Shown: positions 1 to 9,800 of the stretch, one piece after another | Layout of the letters: each line of letters opens with the position of its first letter | How positions within the stretch are numbered: position 1 is the stretch's first letter | Virus record (IMG/VR): IMGVR_UViG_3300020202_000048 | Span: 1-40,836 of that record | DNA length: 40,836 bases | From: a virus | Direction: 5' to 3' (one strand) | Made by a program: the position numbers and the translations under genes | Notes under the pieces: model-generated | The model's database searches: none | What the model saw: the letters and a program-made list of their open reading frames with translations, nothing else | Told to the model about the DNA's origin: nothing

Positions 1-739
1 AATCAACTTCAACCTCATCAGTTATAAGAGCAGCTTCACCATCCTCATTAAGAAGACGTTGCATTGTTGTATACGGTATCCACACAAGAGGATAATTTTT
101 ACCCCATGAGTTTTTAGCAAGAAAGGCCTGTCGTTTGTCAGACGCTCCAATAATACAGACACAGTGACCTCCTCGAATATGTCCGAGAGATCCTTCACCA
201 ATCCAATGTTCAGTACCTTTGTGCTGAGGATTGTCGAAGTTGCTATACCAATTAACACCAATAACTACAGGAACATTTCCAGCAATAGCTGTTCGCATTT
301 CATCAACGGTAGTGGCCCATCTGTTTTCTTGAATAGCCCATCGTCGTTCAGGAGATCTTTTGCCTTTAAGAACATGGCCTTGATCACGAAGCACATCACC
401 GGCAGCTCGAACTGAAGTACCGTTATTATCACCCGGATTTGTATCAGGCCATATATCTATTTTCTTAGCTTCGTTCCATAGCCACGCATCATTAAATCGT
501 TGCTTATCGAGAATGGCTTTTGCCATAGACCATCCATACCCAACACAAGCACCTTCAGTACCTTGATCATGTTCCTCATGCCATGAAGGAAGGGGAAGGA
601 TATTTTCTACATTAGCCACCGCCCGTACAACCCTGAAAGGATATTTTTCAATATGCTTTGTGTCAGGCGATCGTCGTCGTCCGAGTGGACCAACAACATG
701 ATGTGACTCTTTTGGTTTTACAGGCTTTGGTTTTTTCAT
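1..739 (-). CDS. Papain-like cysteine protease with C-terminal peptidoglycan-binding domain (N-terminal 246 residues; continues across the join)
   Basis: This is the start-proximal part of a 334-aa protein. The reading frame runs off base 1 and continues without interruption at base 40709 down to 40444. The papain (peptidase C1) catalytic set is complete: oxyanion Gln59 in DQG, nucleophile Cys65 in GACVGYGWS, His192 in GGHCVCIIG and Asn210 in KNSWG. A basic, proline-rich tail of about 30 residues precedes the domain and I see no clear signal peptide. The start ATG lies 1 nt after the stop of the coiled-coil gene upstream, so the genes are probably co-transcribed. In C1 enzymes this set cleaves peptide bonds; here the target could be host surface protein, wall peptide or a phage virion protein. 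The fold is certain; the substrate is unknown. Confidence 0.9.
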   Translation of the reverse strand, partial: MKKPKPVKPKESHHVVGPLGRRRSPDTKHIEKYPFRVVRAVANVENILPLPSWHEEHDQGTEGACVGYGWSMAKAILDKQRFNDAWLWNEAKKIDIWPDTNPGDNNGTSVRAAGDVLRDQGHVLKGKRSPERRWAIQENRWATTVDEMRTAIAGNVPVVIGVNWYSNFDNPQHKGTEHWIGEGSLGHIRGGHCVCIIGASDKRQAFLAKNSWGKNYPLVWIPYTTMQRLLNEDGEAALITDEVEVD

Positions 740-740
740 A

Positions 741-1268
741 TTAGTGTTTTATTCCTTCAAGTTGATCCTCAACCGACTTATGAAGATCCTCTTTTGCGTG
801 ATCTATTTTGCTATCCTTAGCAGTTTGATATTGTTCAAGTTGTTTTTTGAAGTCCTCAACCTGACCTTCAAGGATTATGATACGGTCCAGTTTGTCTTGT
901 CGCTCTTCTTTGAGATCATTATTCTCCTTGAGCAGAGCATTATATTTATCTTCGAGAGCCTTATATTTATCCTTCAAATCATTGTGTTCGTTTTGAAGGG
1001 TTATAAATTTATTGCCGAGATCATTGAAGCTCGCTTGAAGACCATCAAATTTATCCTTGAATTCCTTTCGGAGTTCCTCTTTATCTAGCTTCTGTTGCTG
1101 CGCATAAGCAGCCCATTCCTTACCGATCATAATTTCACCGGACACCACAACATTCTGTGTTTCCGCGTTGTTCTTTCGGCGTCCAGCAATAATACCTAAG
1201 CTGGTTACTCCGACAGATGTTATGAGGGCGATGATTATTGGTGTCCAGTCCATATCGTTATTTTCCAT
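741..1268 (-). CDS. Membrane-anchored coiled-coil protein (BhlA/spanin-like architecture)
   Basis: This 175-aa protein has one N-terminal transmembrane segment (about residues 8-27, WTPIIIALITSVGVTSLGII) followed by GRRK. A long charged heptad-type coiled coil covers roughly residues 50-165, rich in DLKDKY and ALEDKY repeats. The start ATG overlaps the stop of the upstream membrane-protein gene (ATGGAAAATAA), which suggests translational coupling. An anchor plus a long coil, next to wall enzymes, resembles BhlA-type holin-like proteins or an inner-membrane spanin. It could also be a virion coil that spans the envelope. No sequence signature settles this. The gene is clearly real; the role is inferred from architecture and place. 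Confidence 0.75.
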   Translation of the reverse strand: MENNDMDWTPIIIALITSVGVTSLGIIAGRRKNNAETQNVVVSGEIMIGKEWAAYAQQQKLDKEELRKEFKDKFDGLQASFNDLGNKFITLQNEHNDLKDKYKALEDKYNALLKENNDLKEERQDKLDRIIILEGQVEDFKKQLEQYQTAKDSKIDHAKEDLHKSVEDQLEGIKH

Positions 1269-1578
1269 TAAGTATCTTTCCTTTCGCCTCTATACGAGTA
1301 TAGATCCGGATAATTCCGTACATCTTCAAAAGTCGCGCAACCGAAGACATCATAAAGAATGTAATTGTAGGAAGTGTAGGTGGAATGTGGGTTTTAATAT
1401 CCCCCAATACCCAGAAACTTGCGACCTGCAATCCGAGAACAAGAGCAAAGCCCGCTAGTAAATACTCCCAAGTACCGTTCGGAGTGAGGGTATGACGCCG
1501 TAGTTTGTTGATGTAAAACACCGACACACCGGTTGCTATTATTTCGGTGAAGATGAAGATTAGAAAGAATAAAGACAT
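1258..1578 (-). CDS. Small multi-spanning membrane protein, candidate holin
   Basis: This 106-aa protein has hydrophobic segments at about residues 1-22, 38-60 and 66-82, with basic loops and a basic tail. It sits between the GH6 enzyme gene and the coiled-coil membrane protein, two genes upstream of the papain/amidase pair. Phage holins are usually 70-150 aa with one to three transmembrane helices, so size and context fit. A second holin-like protein is encoded at 38974-39240, and only one of the two may be the true holin. The last 11 nt overlap the next gene. Confidence 0.6.
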   Translation of the reverse strand: MSLFFLIFIFTEIIATGVSVFYINKLRRHTLTPNGTWEYLLAGFALVLGLQVASFWVLGDIKTHIPPTLPTITFFMMSSVARLLKMYGIIRIYTRIEAKGKILNGK

Positions 1579-1581
1579 ATA

Positions 1582-2553
1582 TTAACTCGCTAGTTCTACA
1601 GCTCTTTCGATCCATAGTGTTCCAGCATTAGGTCCGCCATTACAATTCCCGTCCGACTCTCCGGGAAGTTTTACCCAACCGTGTGCATATACATCACCCT
1701 TGTCGATGATGACCGGATCTGATCCGAGCTTCTCGCCTGTAGGATTACACCAATCACCTTCTTTTGTGTTACCACCATTTCGTGAAATATCCACAATGAT
1801 CTGAAGACCTGATCGAAGGTTCTTGAGAACGTCTCGAGCATACGCTTCAGCTACATCAGTCTTTGCTCGTCCTGAAGTATTCACAGCAATACCGTGAGCG
1901 CGTTCAATTCCAGCACCCTTTACTCGTCCAGCCATATCATTAGCGGGGATCCACATAGCAGCTTCAACGAAGATTTTTGTGTTGCTGTTTTTTCGGAGAA
2001 TATCCACAGCAGCATTGATACATGGGTATGTAGTAGGTCGATCATTAAGAAGCCCAAGAGCATCAGGTTCAACGATGAAGACGCAAGGCTTGTTACCGGC
2101 AATTTGAACAGCCCATCCAAGACCACCAACCCATTTGTTGTAGTCTTCAACTGTTTTAAATCCACCGGCTGAATGTTGCTGAGCATCTCGATCAGGAATT
2201 GCATATACAACAAAAGCAGGGATTGTGTCCCCGCACTCTTCCATAGTTCTACGAACTAATGCAATATCCGCTTCACTACCATTTAGCCATACGAAACAAG
2301 GCTTATCAGCGATCTTTGTTTTAAGAAGTTGATAATCCTTATGAGACTTATTCATTTCAAGCCATGTATGGAGCTGAGTCTTGGCGTTGAAAAACTTTTT
2401 ACCTCCTGATGGTGGTGTAGGATCCTGTGGATCTGGTGGAGTCGGAGGTGTCGGTGTATTATTGCCGATTTTTGCAATAGCACCGAGAATTTCTTGTTGC
2501 TGTTTGTCAGTTTTAACTAATAATTCCTTTACTGTCGGATTTTTTATTGACAT
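1582..2553 (-). CDS. Glycoside hydrolase family 6 (cellulase/cellobiohydrolase-type) protein
   Basis: The protein is 323 aa if it starts at the ATG at 2553, which lies 9 nt after a TATAAT box; a longer open frame upstream would run through that promoter. Residues 1-30 form a helical segment, 33-50 a Pro/Thr linker (TPTPPTPPDPQDPTPP), and 55-320 a GH6 catalytic domain. The signature blocks appear in order: VVYAIPDRD (116-123), VFIVEPDALG (158-167), VDISRNG (254-260), DWCNPTG (267-273) and KLPGESDGNC (295-304) followed by GGPNAG. The Asp residues matching the family's catalytic and base positions (Asp123, Asp164, Asp301) are all present. GH6 enzymes invert beta-1,4-glucan bonds. The gene is downstream of the tail-fibre genes, so it may act as a virion depolymerase or a lysis-time glycanase. 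There is no signal peptide. Confidence 0.9.
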   Translation of the reverse strand: MSIKNPTVKELLVKTDKQQQEILGAIAKIGNNTPTPPTPPDPQDPTPPSGGKKFFNAKTQLHTWLEMNKSHKDYQLLKTKIADKPCFVWLNGSEADIALVRRTMEECGDTIPAFVVYAIPDRDAQQHSAGGFKTVEDYNKWVGGLGWAVQIAGNKPCVFIVEPDALGLLNDRPTTYPCINAAVDILRKNSNTKIFVEAAMWIPANDMAGRVKGAGIERAHGIAVNTSGRAKTDVAEAYARDVLKNLRSGLQIIVDISRNGGNTKEGDWCNPTGEKLGSDPVIIDKGDVYAHGWVKLPGESDGNCNGGPNAGTLWIERAVELAS

Positions 2554-2568
2554 GTTAGGTATATTATA
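2554..2568 (-). promoter_or_regulatory. -10 box upstream of the GH6 gene, near-leaderless
   Basis: On the minus strand TATAAT (2568-2563) is followed by 9 nt and then the ATG at 2553. Transcription would begin about 2-3 nt before the start codon. No Shine-Dalgarno is present. Confidence 0.55.
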
Positions 2569-2581
2569 TACTAAATTGCTG

Positions 2582-3259
2582 TTAAAAGAAAAACTTTGAT
2601 GTGTCCGCGGGAGGTGGCGCACCGCCTGACTCCTTCAATGTGACAACCATCGTAGAACTATGAGTACCACTACTAGTAGTGACGGTATAGCTTTGACCCG
2701 CTGTCGATCCAGCGCTTTTAAATTGAACATGAACAGATGTCCATGAGTCGAAACCTGTGGCTGAATAAAGTGTACCATACGAAGCATCTCCTGTGACACC
2801 CGGCACCTGATTTGTTGCTGCCATTACACCAACAACCATTTCATTTGATTGAGCAAGTGCTGCTGTAGCACCTGAAGCGTGGGTTGTAACCGCATCCGCA
2901 ACAGCTTCAGCAATTTGATCTAATGGAGTAGTAGCCGAAAGACCTGATATTTCAAAAAAGTATGCAGCGGAGTCGGCCCAATTACCCCCTGAATAAAATC
3001 GTGTTGTTTTTGAGCCTGTAGTGCTTACATTTAAGATCAACCACAATTCAGCACGTCGATCACCAATGTTTACAGTTTCGTTTAATTCTACCCATAGTTG
3101 GCTATGAGTAAGATCAGTAAGTGTAGGAGCATCACCTTCACCAGCAGCAAGAGCAACAACCGCAGCATTTCCAGCTGTAAAAGAATGAGCATGGTCCCAT
3201 TGTTGGACATACCCTCCACCTCCGTTTTTTGCTGATGATGATACTATTGCGTAAGCCAT
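2582..3259 (-). CDS. Putative virion/tail-associated beta-rich protein
   Basis: This 225-aa protein is rich in Ala, Ser, Thr and Gly and has an alternating pattern typical of beta-sandwich virion proteins. The N-terminus (MAYAIVSSSAK) has no signal peptide. The C-terminus ends in a flexible APPPADTSKFFF tail after a strand reading MVVTLKE. Its ATG overlaps the stop of the preceding small gene (TAATG), so the two are translationally coupled. It follows the long tail fibre and precedes the GH6 enzyme, which suggests an adsorption-apparatus or decoration role. I do not recognise a named family. Confidence 0.65.
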   Translation of the reverse strand: MAYAIVSSSAKNGGGGYVQQWDHAHSFTAGNAAVVALAAGEGDAPTLTDLTHSQLWVELNETVNIGDRRAELWLILNVSTTGSKTTRFYSGGNWADSAAYFFEISGLSATTPLDQIAEAVADAVTTHASGATAALAQSNEMVVGVMAATNQVPGVTGDASYGTLYSATGFDSWTSVHVQFKSAGSTAGQSYTVTTSSGTHSSTMVVTLKESGGAPPPADTSKFFF

Positions 3260-3501
3260 TATTTTTGTTTCTCTTTATCCTTCTTTATTTTTAGATCCTT
3301 ATATTTTTTGTCAGCTTTGATCTTGTCTTCAGCGCCGACTTCAAGACCGGACTGTTTGCTTGTGATAGGTACTATATAAGTACTACCGTCAGTCAAATGA
3401 ACAGTGAAAGTTTTGCTTTCCCCATTTTCTCCATCCTTATTAGGCACCAGCTTTGCTAGTACCTCAGGATCAAATACGTTGTCGAATGAATGTTTTGCCA
3501 T
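3259..3501 (-). CDS. Small acidic/basic virion-associated protein of unknown function
   Basis: This 80-aa protein starts at MAKHSFDN, 2 nt after the stop of the tail-fibre gene; a longer frame would start inside that gene. The middle (TFTVHLTDGSTYIVPIT) looks like a beta hairpin and the last 20 residues are almost all Lys, Asp and Glu. It is coupled to the next gene by a TAATG overlap. A position just behind the fibre gene is common for fibre chaperones or small tail proteins, but nothing in the sequence proves that. Confidence 0.6.
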   Translation of the reverse strand: MAKHSFDNVFDPEVLAKLVPNKDGENGESKTFTVHLTDGSTYIVPITSKQSGLEVGAEDKIKADKKYKDLKIKKDKEKQK

Positions 3502-3503
3502 AA

Positions 3504-6500
3504 TTATGCTTGTACTCCATAAGCTAGTACGTCCCACTTAGTATCCGCTGCGTTATACATACACTTAAAGTACAACGTCTTGCCCGCTACTGTAGTAGTA
3601 GGAAGTGTGATACCAAGCGCTCGATAAATTGCATTGAAAGCAAGTGTTTGAGCTGATCCATTATCTTTAACTCTGATCCACAATTCCTGTCCGTCTGTTG
3701 GAGTTCCAGTTGGCGCACCAAATGTAGCACCAGCAGCAAGAGCTGTGACGGTGTACATATCATGATCATCAGCACTAGGAGTAGGTGTTGATGATGAAGC
3801 GACTGTTCCAACACGCTTAGTCATGCGCTTGTTGGTCATCGTTTGAGTATCAGTAGTTCCTATAACAGTTCCAGTAGGAACAGTTTTACCAGCCCATGAA
3901 GTGAGCGTTGCGCTGTATGCCTGTACGTTTGTACCAATCACAAGGCCGAGGTTTGTTCGCATTGCAGCATAGTCAGCAGAACCCAAGAAGGTTTGCATGT
4001 TTGCTGAAGGAGCAATACCAGCGTATGTAGTAAGGTTTGCTGAGTAAGCCTGTACGTTTGTACCAATCACTAATCCCAGAGTTGTTCGGACCTGAGCCGG
4101 AGTTCGTGAAGCCCAAGCTGAAGATACGGCAACTATAAAGTTGTCGGTGGTTGCAGTAAGACCAGCAATAGTAGTAAGATCGCTGTCCAAAGGCTGATAA
4201 GCAGAAGCAGCTGCGGAGGTTGTGAGATAAGTTGAGTTGTCATAAGTAATTGTTGTTCCTGATGCTTTTACAAATCCTGTTCCGTTGAGCTGTGCCTGTT
4301 TTGCAGCAAGATCAGTAGTGAGGTTTGTGATATCGGACTGAGGATGGGTGTGTGCTGAAGGAGCAAATGTTGCAGGAATACTTGTGAGAGAAGAATATGC
4401 GTGAGTGTGACTACTTGAAGCAGCATCCGTAATTCCATATCCTGCCAAAGTTGTAGGAAGACCTGAGGTGATATCGGCCCAAGCATGGGTATGTGAGGTT
4501 GATGCTTTACCGGCAAGTGCAGTATTTAAATCAGTTTGGTTAGAAAGAGTACCTCCGATAGATCCCCAGTTTACGGTTGCTGAAATTGCGGTCCATGCAC
4601 CATCTCCTCGAAGGAAGGTTGTATTGTCCGCTGTTCCTGATCCAAGTCGAGCAGCAGCAACGGTCCCTGAAGTAATATCGGCACCGGAGTGAGCATGAGA
4701 AGCAGCAGCATAATCAGTTCCGGCTACAGCAACAGAAACAACACCAGCAGTTGCCTTAAGAATTCCAGCTAATGAAGCAATACGAAGTTCAGCTGGAAGA
4801 TATACTTGTCCATTTTGATTTACAATAATTCGCTGTGCATTTGAAGCCGTTACATCCACAAGCGAAATTGAGTCTGCATCGTTGTATCCTGAAGACAATC
4901 TCCATTCTCGTGTACCCGGTTGGTTTGTTTTTAGTCGAAGTGTTGGAATTGAATATCCTTGAATATTGATATCTGATCCCGAGGTAATACCCGCAACAGT
5001 AAGACTACCCTGCATTGTCCAGTTTCCACTTGTTCCATCAACTGTGGTGTTTGGTGATGCAGAAGGTGTGCCGTGGTAGATATAAAGTGTGCCTTGATAG
5101 TTTCTAAAATAATGCTTTTTATATGTAGCAGTAGCATCATGTGCAATAGTGAGAGCTTGGTCCCCAGCATTGTTTAATACTACGTTCCCTGTAAATATTG
5201 CACCTGAAAGGTTGGCTTTGGCAGCAAGATCGGTAGTAAGGTTAGTAATATCTGATTGAGCATGAGTGTGAGTTGCACTTGCCTTTCCAGCTAAATCAGA
5301 AACGAGGTTGGTGATATCTGATTGAGCATGAGTGTGGGTACTACTTGCTTTCCCGTTGAGCTGAGTCTGAATTGCTGAAGTAACCCCCGCAACATATCCA
5401 AGTTCAGTAGATGTTACAGCCGATACAGCAACCTTGCCGGAAGTATCGGAAGCCAACGCTCGAGAAGCAGTAAGGTTTGAAGAGACGATTGTTGTAGCAC
5501 CTCCGGTAATTGTTGCTTGCTTTGCGTTGAGCTGAGTTTGAATTGCTGAGGTTACACCGTTTACATATCCAATTTCAGTTGCAGTCGTTGTCGCTACTAT
5601 AATTTTTCCTGAAGCATCTGAAACGAGAGCGCGAGAAGCGGTGAGGTTTGTTGTAACAAGACCACTAATGGCACCGGTCATTGCTGCTCGTGCGCGTGTA
5701 TCTGTATAGTAAAGGTTTCCTGACTCAGCGATGTGTGAAGTATTCAAAACAACCACGCCAGTTTGACCGTTTACTGAAGTAACAGCATCGGTAGGTGAAG
5801 CAAGTTCAGACCAGTCAGCCATTGTTCCAGCAGTACCACCGTTATGAATGTATGTCTTACTAATATCACTTCGGATTGCAACATCTCCTTCTTGTGCAGT
5901 AAGTGCAAGTTGCGCTGCTTGTGAAGCAACAGTATATACATCAGTAAGTGCAAGAGCGTGAGTAGAGATCCGAGCATCAACAGCTGTATTAAAGTCAGTA
6001 ATATTTGCTGCAACGTGAGTGTGTCCTGAAGCAGCAGCATCAGTAATTCCATAACCAGCTAAGGTTGTAGGCTTTGAAGTGAGTGATGCAAAAGTGTGAG
6101 TATGAGAAGTATCTGATTTTAAGTTAAGAGCGTTCTGAAGATCTGTTTGATTTGAAAGTGTACCAACAATAGCTCCCCATGTAGGAGTTCCTGAAGAAAC
6201 AGGTATGTAAAATTCAAGGCCAGTACCATCTGAATTTACGCGGACCGCTTCAAGGGCATGACCTTTATAGGTATCGGGTGTATCGGTAAGTGAAATAAAT
6301 TCCCGCGCACCTCCGGCAGGATACATGTGTGATCGAGGCCCAGCAAAACGATCCCAGTTTATAGCAATAGCTTCCTCAGGAATTTTTACCTCACCATCAA
6401 GAAGTTTTTTTATGATTTCATCCGCTGTCGGAGCTACCGGAACATCAATTTTAGGGATAAGAGGCAAGATCAGCTTTCGAAGTCGATCATCTGAAGGTGT

Positions 6501-6839
6501 TTCACCATCTTTTACCTTAGGAATGAGAGGTTTAATGAGTCCAAGCAATTTATCTACTGTCGGAGTTTCACCGTGACGTGGTTCAGGGATCAGAGGCTCA
6601 ATCAACGCTAAAAGCTCCTCGCGTGAAGGAGTTTTTCCGTGGATAACTTCGGGGATATTGGGGATAAGTGGCTTAATAAGCTCCAAAAGCTCTTCTTTTG
6701 TTGGAGTATGGCCCGGCAAACCTTGAATTGTGACAACTTCAGCGCCCTTAAGTTCAATTTTTTGTTGATTTTTAAGAACCTCGACGATGTCTTCGAACGC
6801 TTTTTTATATAATTGGTAGAGTTGTCGATCTTTTTCCAT
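3504..6839 (-). CDS. Long tail fibre protein with repeated shaft
   Basis: The protein is 1111 aa. Residues 1-30 are a charged helix that probably attaches to the virion. Residues 40-145 contain four to five tandem units of about 20-22 aa with the pattern HGxTPxxxELLxLIxPLIP. Residues 190-900 are a shaft of fibre repeats, including many copies of SHTHxxxxIT, LAGYGITDAA, NLTTDLAAK and TSAIQTQLNAK, as in phage tail-fibre families. The last 120 residues form a beta-rich tip (TPTDGQELWIRVKDNGSAQTL). The gene has its own extended -10 promoter. Such trimeric fibres bind the host surface; the receptor is unknown. The repetitive DNA could recombine or be mis-assembled. Confidence 0.9.
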   Translation of the reverse strand: MEKDRQLYQLYKKAFEDIVEVLKNQQKIELKGAEVVTIQGLPGHTPTKEELLELIKPLIPNIPEVIHGKTPSREELLALIEPLIPEPRHGETPTVDKLLGLIKPLIPKVKDGETPSDDRLRKLILPLIPKIDVPVAPTADEIIKKLLDGEVKIPEEAIAINWDRFAGPRSHMYPAGGAREFISLTDTPDTYKGHALEAVRVNSDGTGLEFYIPVSSGTPTWGAIVGTLSNQTDLQNALNLKSDTSHTHTFASLTSKPTTLAGYGITDAAASGHTHVAANITDFNTAVDARISTHALALTDVYTVASQAAQLALTAQEGDVAIRSDISKTYIHNGGTAGTMADWSELASPTDAVTSVNGQTGVVVLNTSHIAESGNLYYTDTRARAAMTGAISGLVTTNLTASRALVSDASGKIIVATTTATEIGYVNGVTSAIQTQLNAKQATITGGATTIVSSNLTASRALASDTSGKVAVSAVTSTELGYVAGVTSAIQTQLNGKASSTHTHAQSDITNLVSDLAGKASATHTHAQSDITNLTTDLAAKANLSGAIFTGNVVLNNAGDQALTIAHDATATYKKHYFRNYQGTLYIYHGTPSASPNTTVDGTSGNWTMQGSLTVAGITSGSDINIQGYSIPTLRLKTNQPGTREWRLSSGYNDADSISLVDVTASNAQRIIVNQNGQVYLPAELRIASLAGILKATAGVVSVAVAGTDYAAASHAHSGADITSGTVAAARLGSGTADNTTFLRGDGAWTAISATVNWGSIGGTLSNQTDLNTALAGKASTSHTHAWADITSGLPTTLAGYGITDAASSSHTHAYSSLTSIPATFAPSAHTHPQSDITNLTTDLAAKQAQLNGTGFVKASGTTITYDNSTYLTTSAAASAYQPLDSDLTTIAGLTATTDNFIVAVSSAWASRTPAQVRTTLGLVIGTNVQAYSANLTTYAGIAPSANMQTFLGSADYAAMRTNLGLVIGTNVQAYSATLTSWAGKTVPTGTVIGTTDTQTMTNKRMTKRVGTVASSSTPTPSADDHDMYTVTALAAGATFGAPTGTPTDGQELWIRVKDNGSAQTLAFNAIYRALGITLPTTTVAGKTLYFKCMYNAADTKWDVLAYGVQA

Positions 6840-6858
6840 GTTGTTTTTTATTATACCA
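6840..6858 (-). promoter_or_regulatory. Extended -10 promoter of the tail-fibre gene
   Basis: Minus strand TGGTATAAT (6858-6850) is followed by 10 nt and then the ATG at 6839. There is no -35 match at normal spacing. It lies in the short gap after the 1160-aa gene's stop. Confidence 0.6.
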
Positions 6859-6860
6859 CT

Positions 6861-9800
6861 TTAGTAGCCGAGTTTCTTCTTAGCTTTAACATAAATTTCG
6901 TAGTCATCGTCAGAAAGACTGTCTACAATTTTTGCAACGGCATCCATATCGCCTTTTTCCTTCCAATGCTGAACTTCCAACACCACGTCGTACATCTTTT
7001 CTGTTTTTTCCTTCGTGGCAGCGCTCTTCTTAGCTGTTCGAATGTCCTTGTACATTTCGTAGTCCTCTTCAGAAAGACCATCAATAATGGCATTAGCTTC
7101 CTCTTCACGGCCAGTATTCACCAGTGATTGAACATCGTTGTAGATTTTTGTAAGTTCCTTTTTACGAGGTTCATTTTTTTCTTTAACCTCTTCAAGACGT
7201 TTCTCAGCTTCAGTTTTTGGAGCATTTCCTTCCTTCTTTTCAAAGTATGCTTTAGCGTCCTTGTTTGCATATTTACCAAATATATAAGCCTGAACATCTT
7301 TTGCAGGAGTTCCACCAACAGGGAACTGTTGTCTGCCAGCAGCATCAAATGATCCACCTTCCTCAACAGCTTTCCTTCCCTGAAGAGTTTTCTTAAGTTG
7401 AATACCACCCGGAAGTACACCCCATGCAGCATTACCTACATCCTTTAATTTCTTTTCAGTGTCTCGAGCATTTCCATATTGATCAGGAGTATTGAGAGCA
7501 GCCTTCGCAGCTTCAACCGGCAACTTCATAGATGGAGGTACTCCGAACTTATGATCACCAGTGATTTGTCCTGAGAATGGGATGAGTTCTTTTGGTTCCA
7601 TTCCAAGAGCTGATCCCACGGTGTACACGAAAGCAAGACCACCAATGGTGTATCGAGCAATACCCATGTATTCCTTGTTTTTTGCCATTCCAGCGAGGAA
7701 TTCAGTCTGTTTCACCGGATAGGTCAAGAACTGTAGAAACACCTTCACAAGGTCATTCTGAAGCGCCAGAGGAGTATCTATAGCTGAGTATTGGAACTGA
7801 GTATCACGAACGATCTTCTTACCATACTCAATAGCTTCCTCAAGACTTTTTCCTTGAGCAAGAGCTTTAGATTTAGCACCGTAATAAGCAGAGGCACGGT
7901 TCACTTTTTCAGCAGTATCGAACATGAGGAATAATCCCTTGTCGAGTTTCTCCATCGCTTTACCGGCAGCTGAGATGTTTCGGTCCGTAATGAAATTGTC
8001 GGCAAGCACACCAACTTCTCGAGCTTCAGCTAATCCTTGCGTTGCTATTTTGGCATATCCGATAGCAGTATATTTTTCACCGAGTTTTGCATAGGTGTTT
8101 ACACCCTGAGATAGGTTTCGAAGTGCTGATCCTACGTTTGCACCGAGCATACCACGGAATGTCATTTGTCGAAGGAAGCGACTGATCTTAGCAACAGGTC
8201 GAGCGCCGAGCTTGTAGCCAAGCATTTGCTTCATGGTGTTATCAACAGCAGTATCAAAATCAGAAGGTCGCATGTTTACGCGATCCGCAAACTTCTTTAT
8301 GTAGTCAAACTGACTCTTCTCAAGTTTTTGTGCAACATCTGACAACTGAGAAAGAGCAGGGTCCATGTGTACCTTTCGGGTAGCACGCTTAGTGTAAGCA
8401 TCAAGGGCAGCGACAAAATCTTGTTTGTATCCAGCAGCACCAAGACGCTTCTCGAGGAATGGATCGTACACGGATCCGGGAACTTTATCAGATATAAGTT
8501 TTGCGAGGTCTTCATCGAATTCTTTTTTAATAAGCTGATCATCAAAAATGTGAGTGATGTAGTGTGAGATACGCTTGTCTTCAGGAAGTCCAAGTCGATC
8601 AGCCCATTCTTCAAGATACTTCTTTACTTCATCAGCAATCTTCGCTTCCTTTGCCGAAAGATCAACAGCTTCTCCATCAAGGTATCGGAATATTTTTGTA
8701 TTCTCTTCGGGTGTAACTTGCTTAGCCCACTGAGAAATCTTCTCAATATTCTTTGGAAGTTCCTGAACGTACCCCTCGTGAGATCGTCGAATGTCATCGA
8801 ACTCTTTTGAGAGTCCCATCTTACGAAATACATTTTCAGGTGTTCGAATAGCATCATGAAATCCCACCTTCTTTGAAAGAGGTGTAGGAGTTTTTCGGAC
8901 AGCTTCATCAAACGCAGGAAAAGCAGTAGGAGTATTAGGAGCATCAGGAACAGTTTTATATCGGTCCTGTTCAGCAACCTTTTCAAGTGATCGAACTTCT
9001 CCGGTAGACATTGAGTCTACTGCTCTATTAACGGTCTTTGGTTTTGGTTGAAATCCATTAAGGATCTTTTGTTTTACCGAAGGAGTTTTTTCTATCACCT
9101 TTTCAAGAGCATTTGCGAGACGAGCATTAGGTTGATTTGGATTTACACCATACCGTTCAGCAAGACGACGAACAGCAATTTCATTTTGAACACTAGGTTT
9201 TGCATTTGGAATACGGCTTCGGTCAATGAAGGTCAAAACTTCTCCAAGATCTTCATCGTGTATGTTATCAAACTTAGCTGTTCCCGGAACATCTCGAGAT
9301 GTGTTTCGAACGATTGAGTCGATAGGACGTGGAACTCTTTGATCGGCAATAGCCTGTCGAAGTGCCTTCTTTTCAGCTGAAACTTCAGCCATCCCCTTCT
9401 TATAGTTTGCTACTTCGTCTACAAACTTTCGTGGATCATTGATACCAGTTTCAGCGATTATATCCTCCATTTTTCGAACCGGCTTGTTTCGAACATTTCC
9501 AATATCAACAATATCCCCTTCCTTTCGCATCAATTTTCTTTGATCAACTTGAGCAACAGGATTATCTCGAAGCGCTTGTTCCTTTATTTCAAGTGCAATC
9601 CTTCGTTCCTCAAGCTCTCGAGGAAGTGGAGCTTTTGTGTTTTTTGGAACATCAGTAACCTTCACACTATTTAAGTGGGCTTCAATAACTTTTCGATCAT
9701 TTGTTTTTGCAATATTGTGAGCAAGATCATCAACAACATCATCACTCGCACCAATACTCTTCAAATAAGTTCGAATGGAGTTTTTGTCACCAGACTTTAC

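Noticed and set aside
1-127. True terminal redundancy for packaging
   Set aside because: The repeat is exactly 127 bp, a common k-mer length, and lies inside a gene with no terminase-site features.
744-1088. Open frame on the plus strand opposite the coiled-coil gene
   Set aside because: It is a Phe/Leu/Ile-rich antisense shadow of a Lys/Glu/Asp-rich coil, with no promoter or partner.
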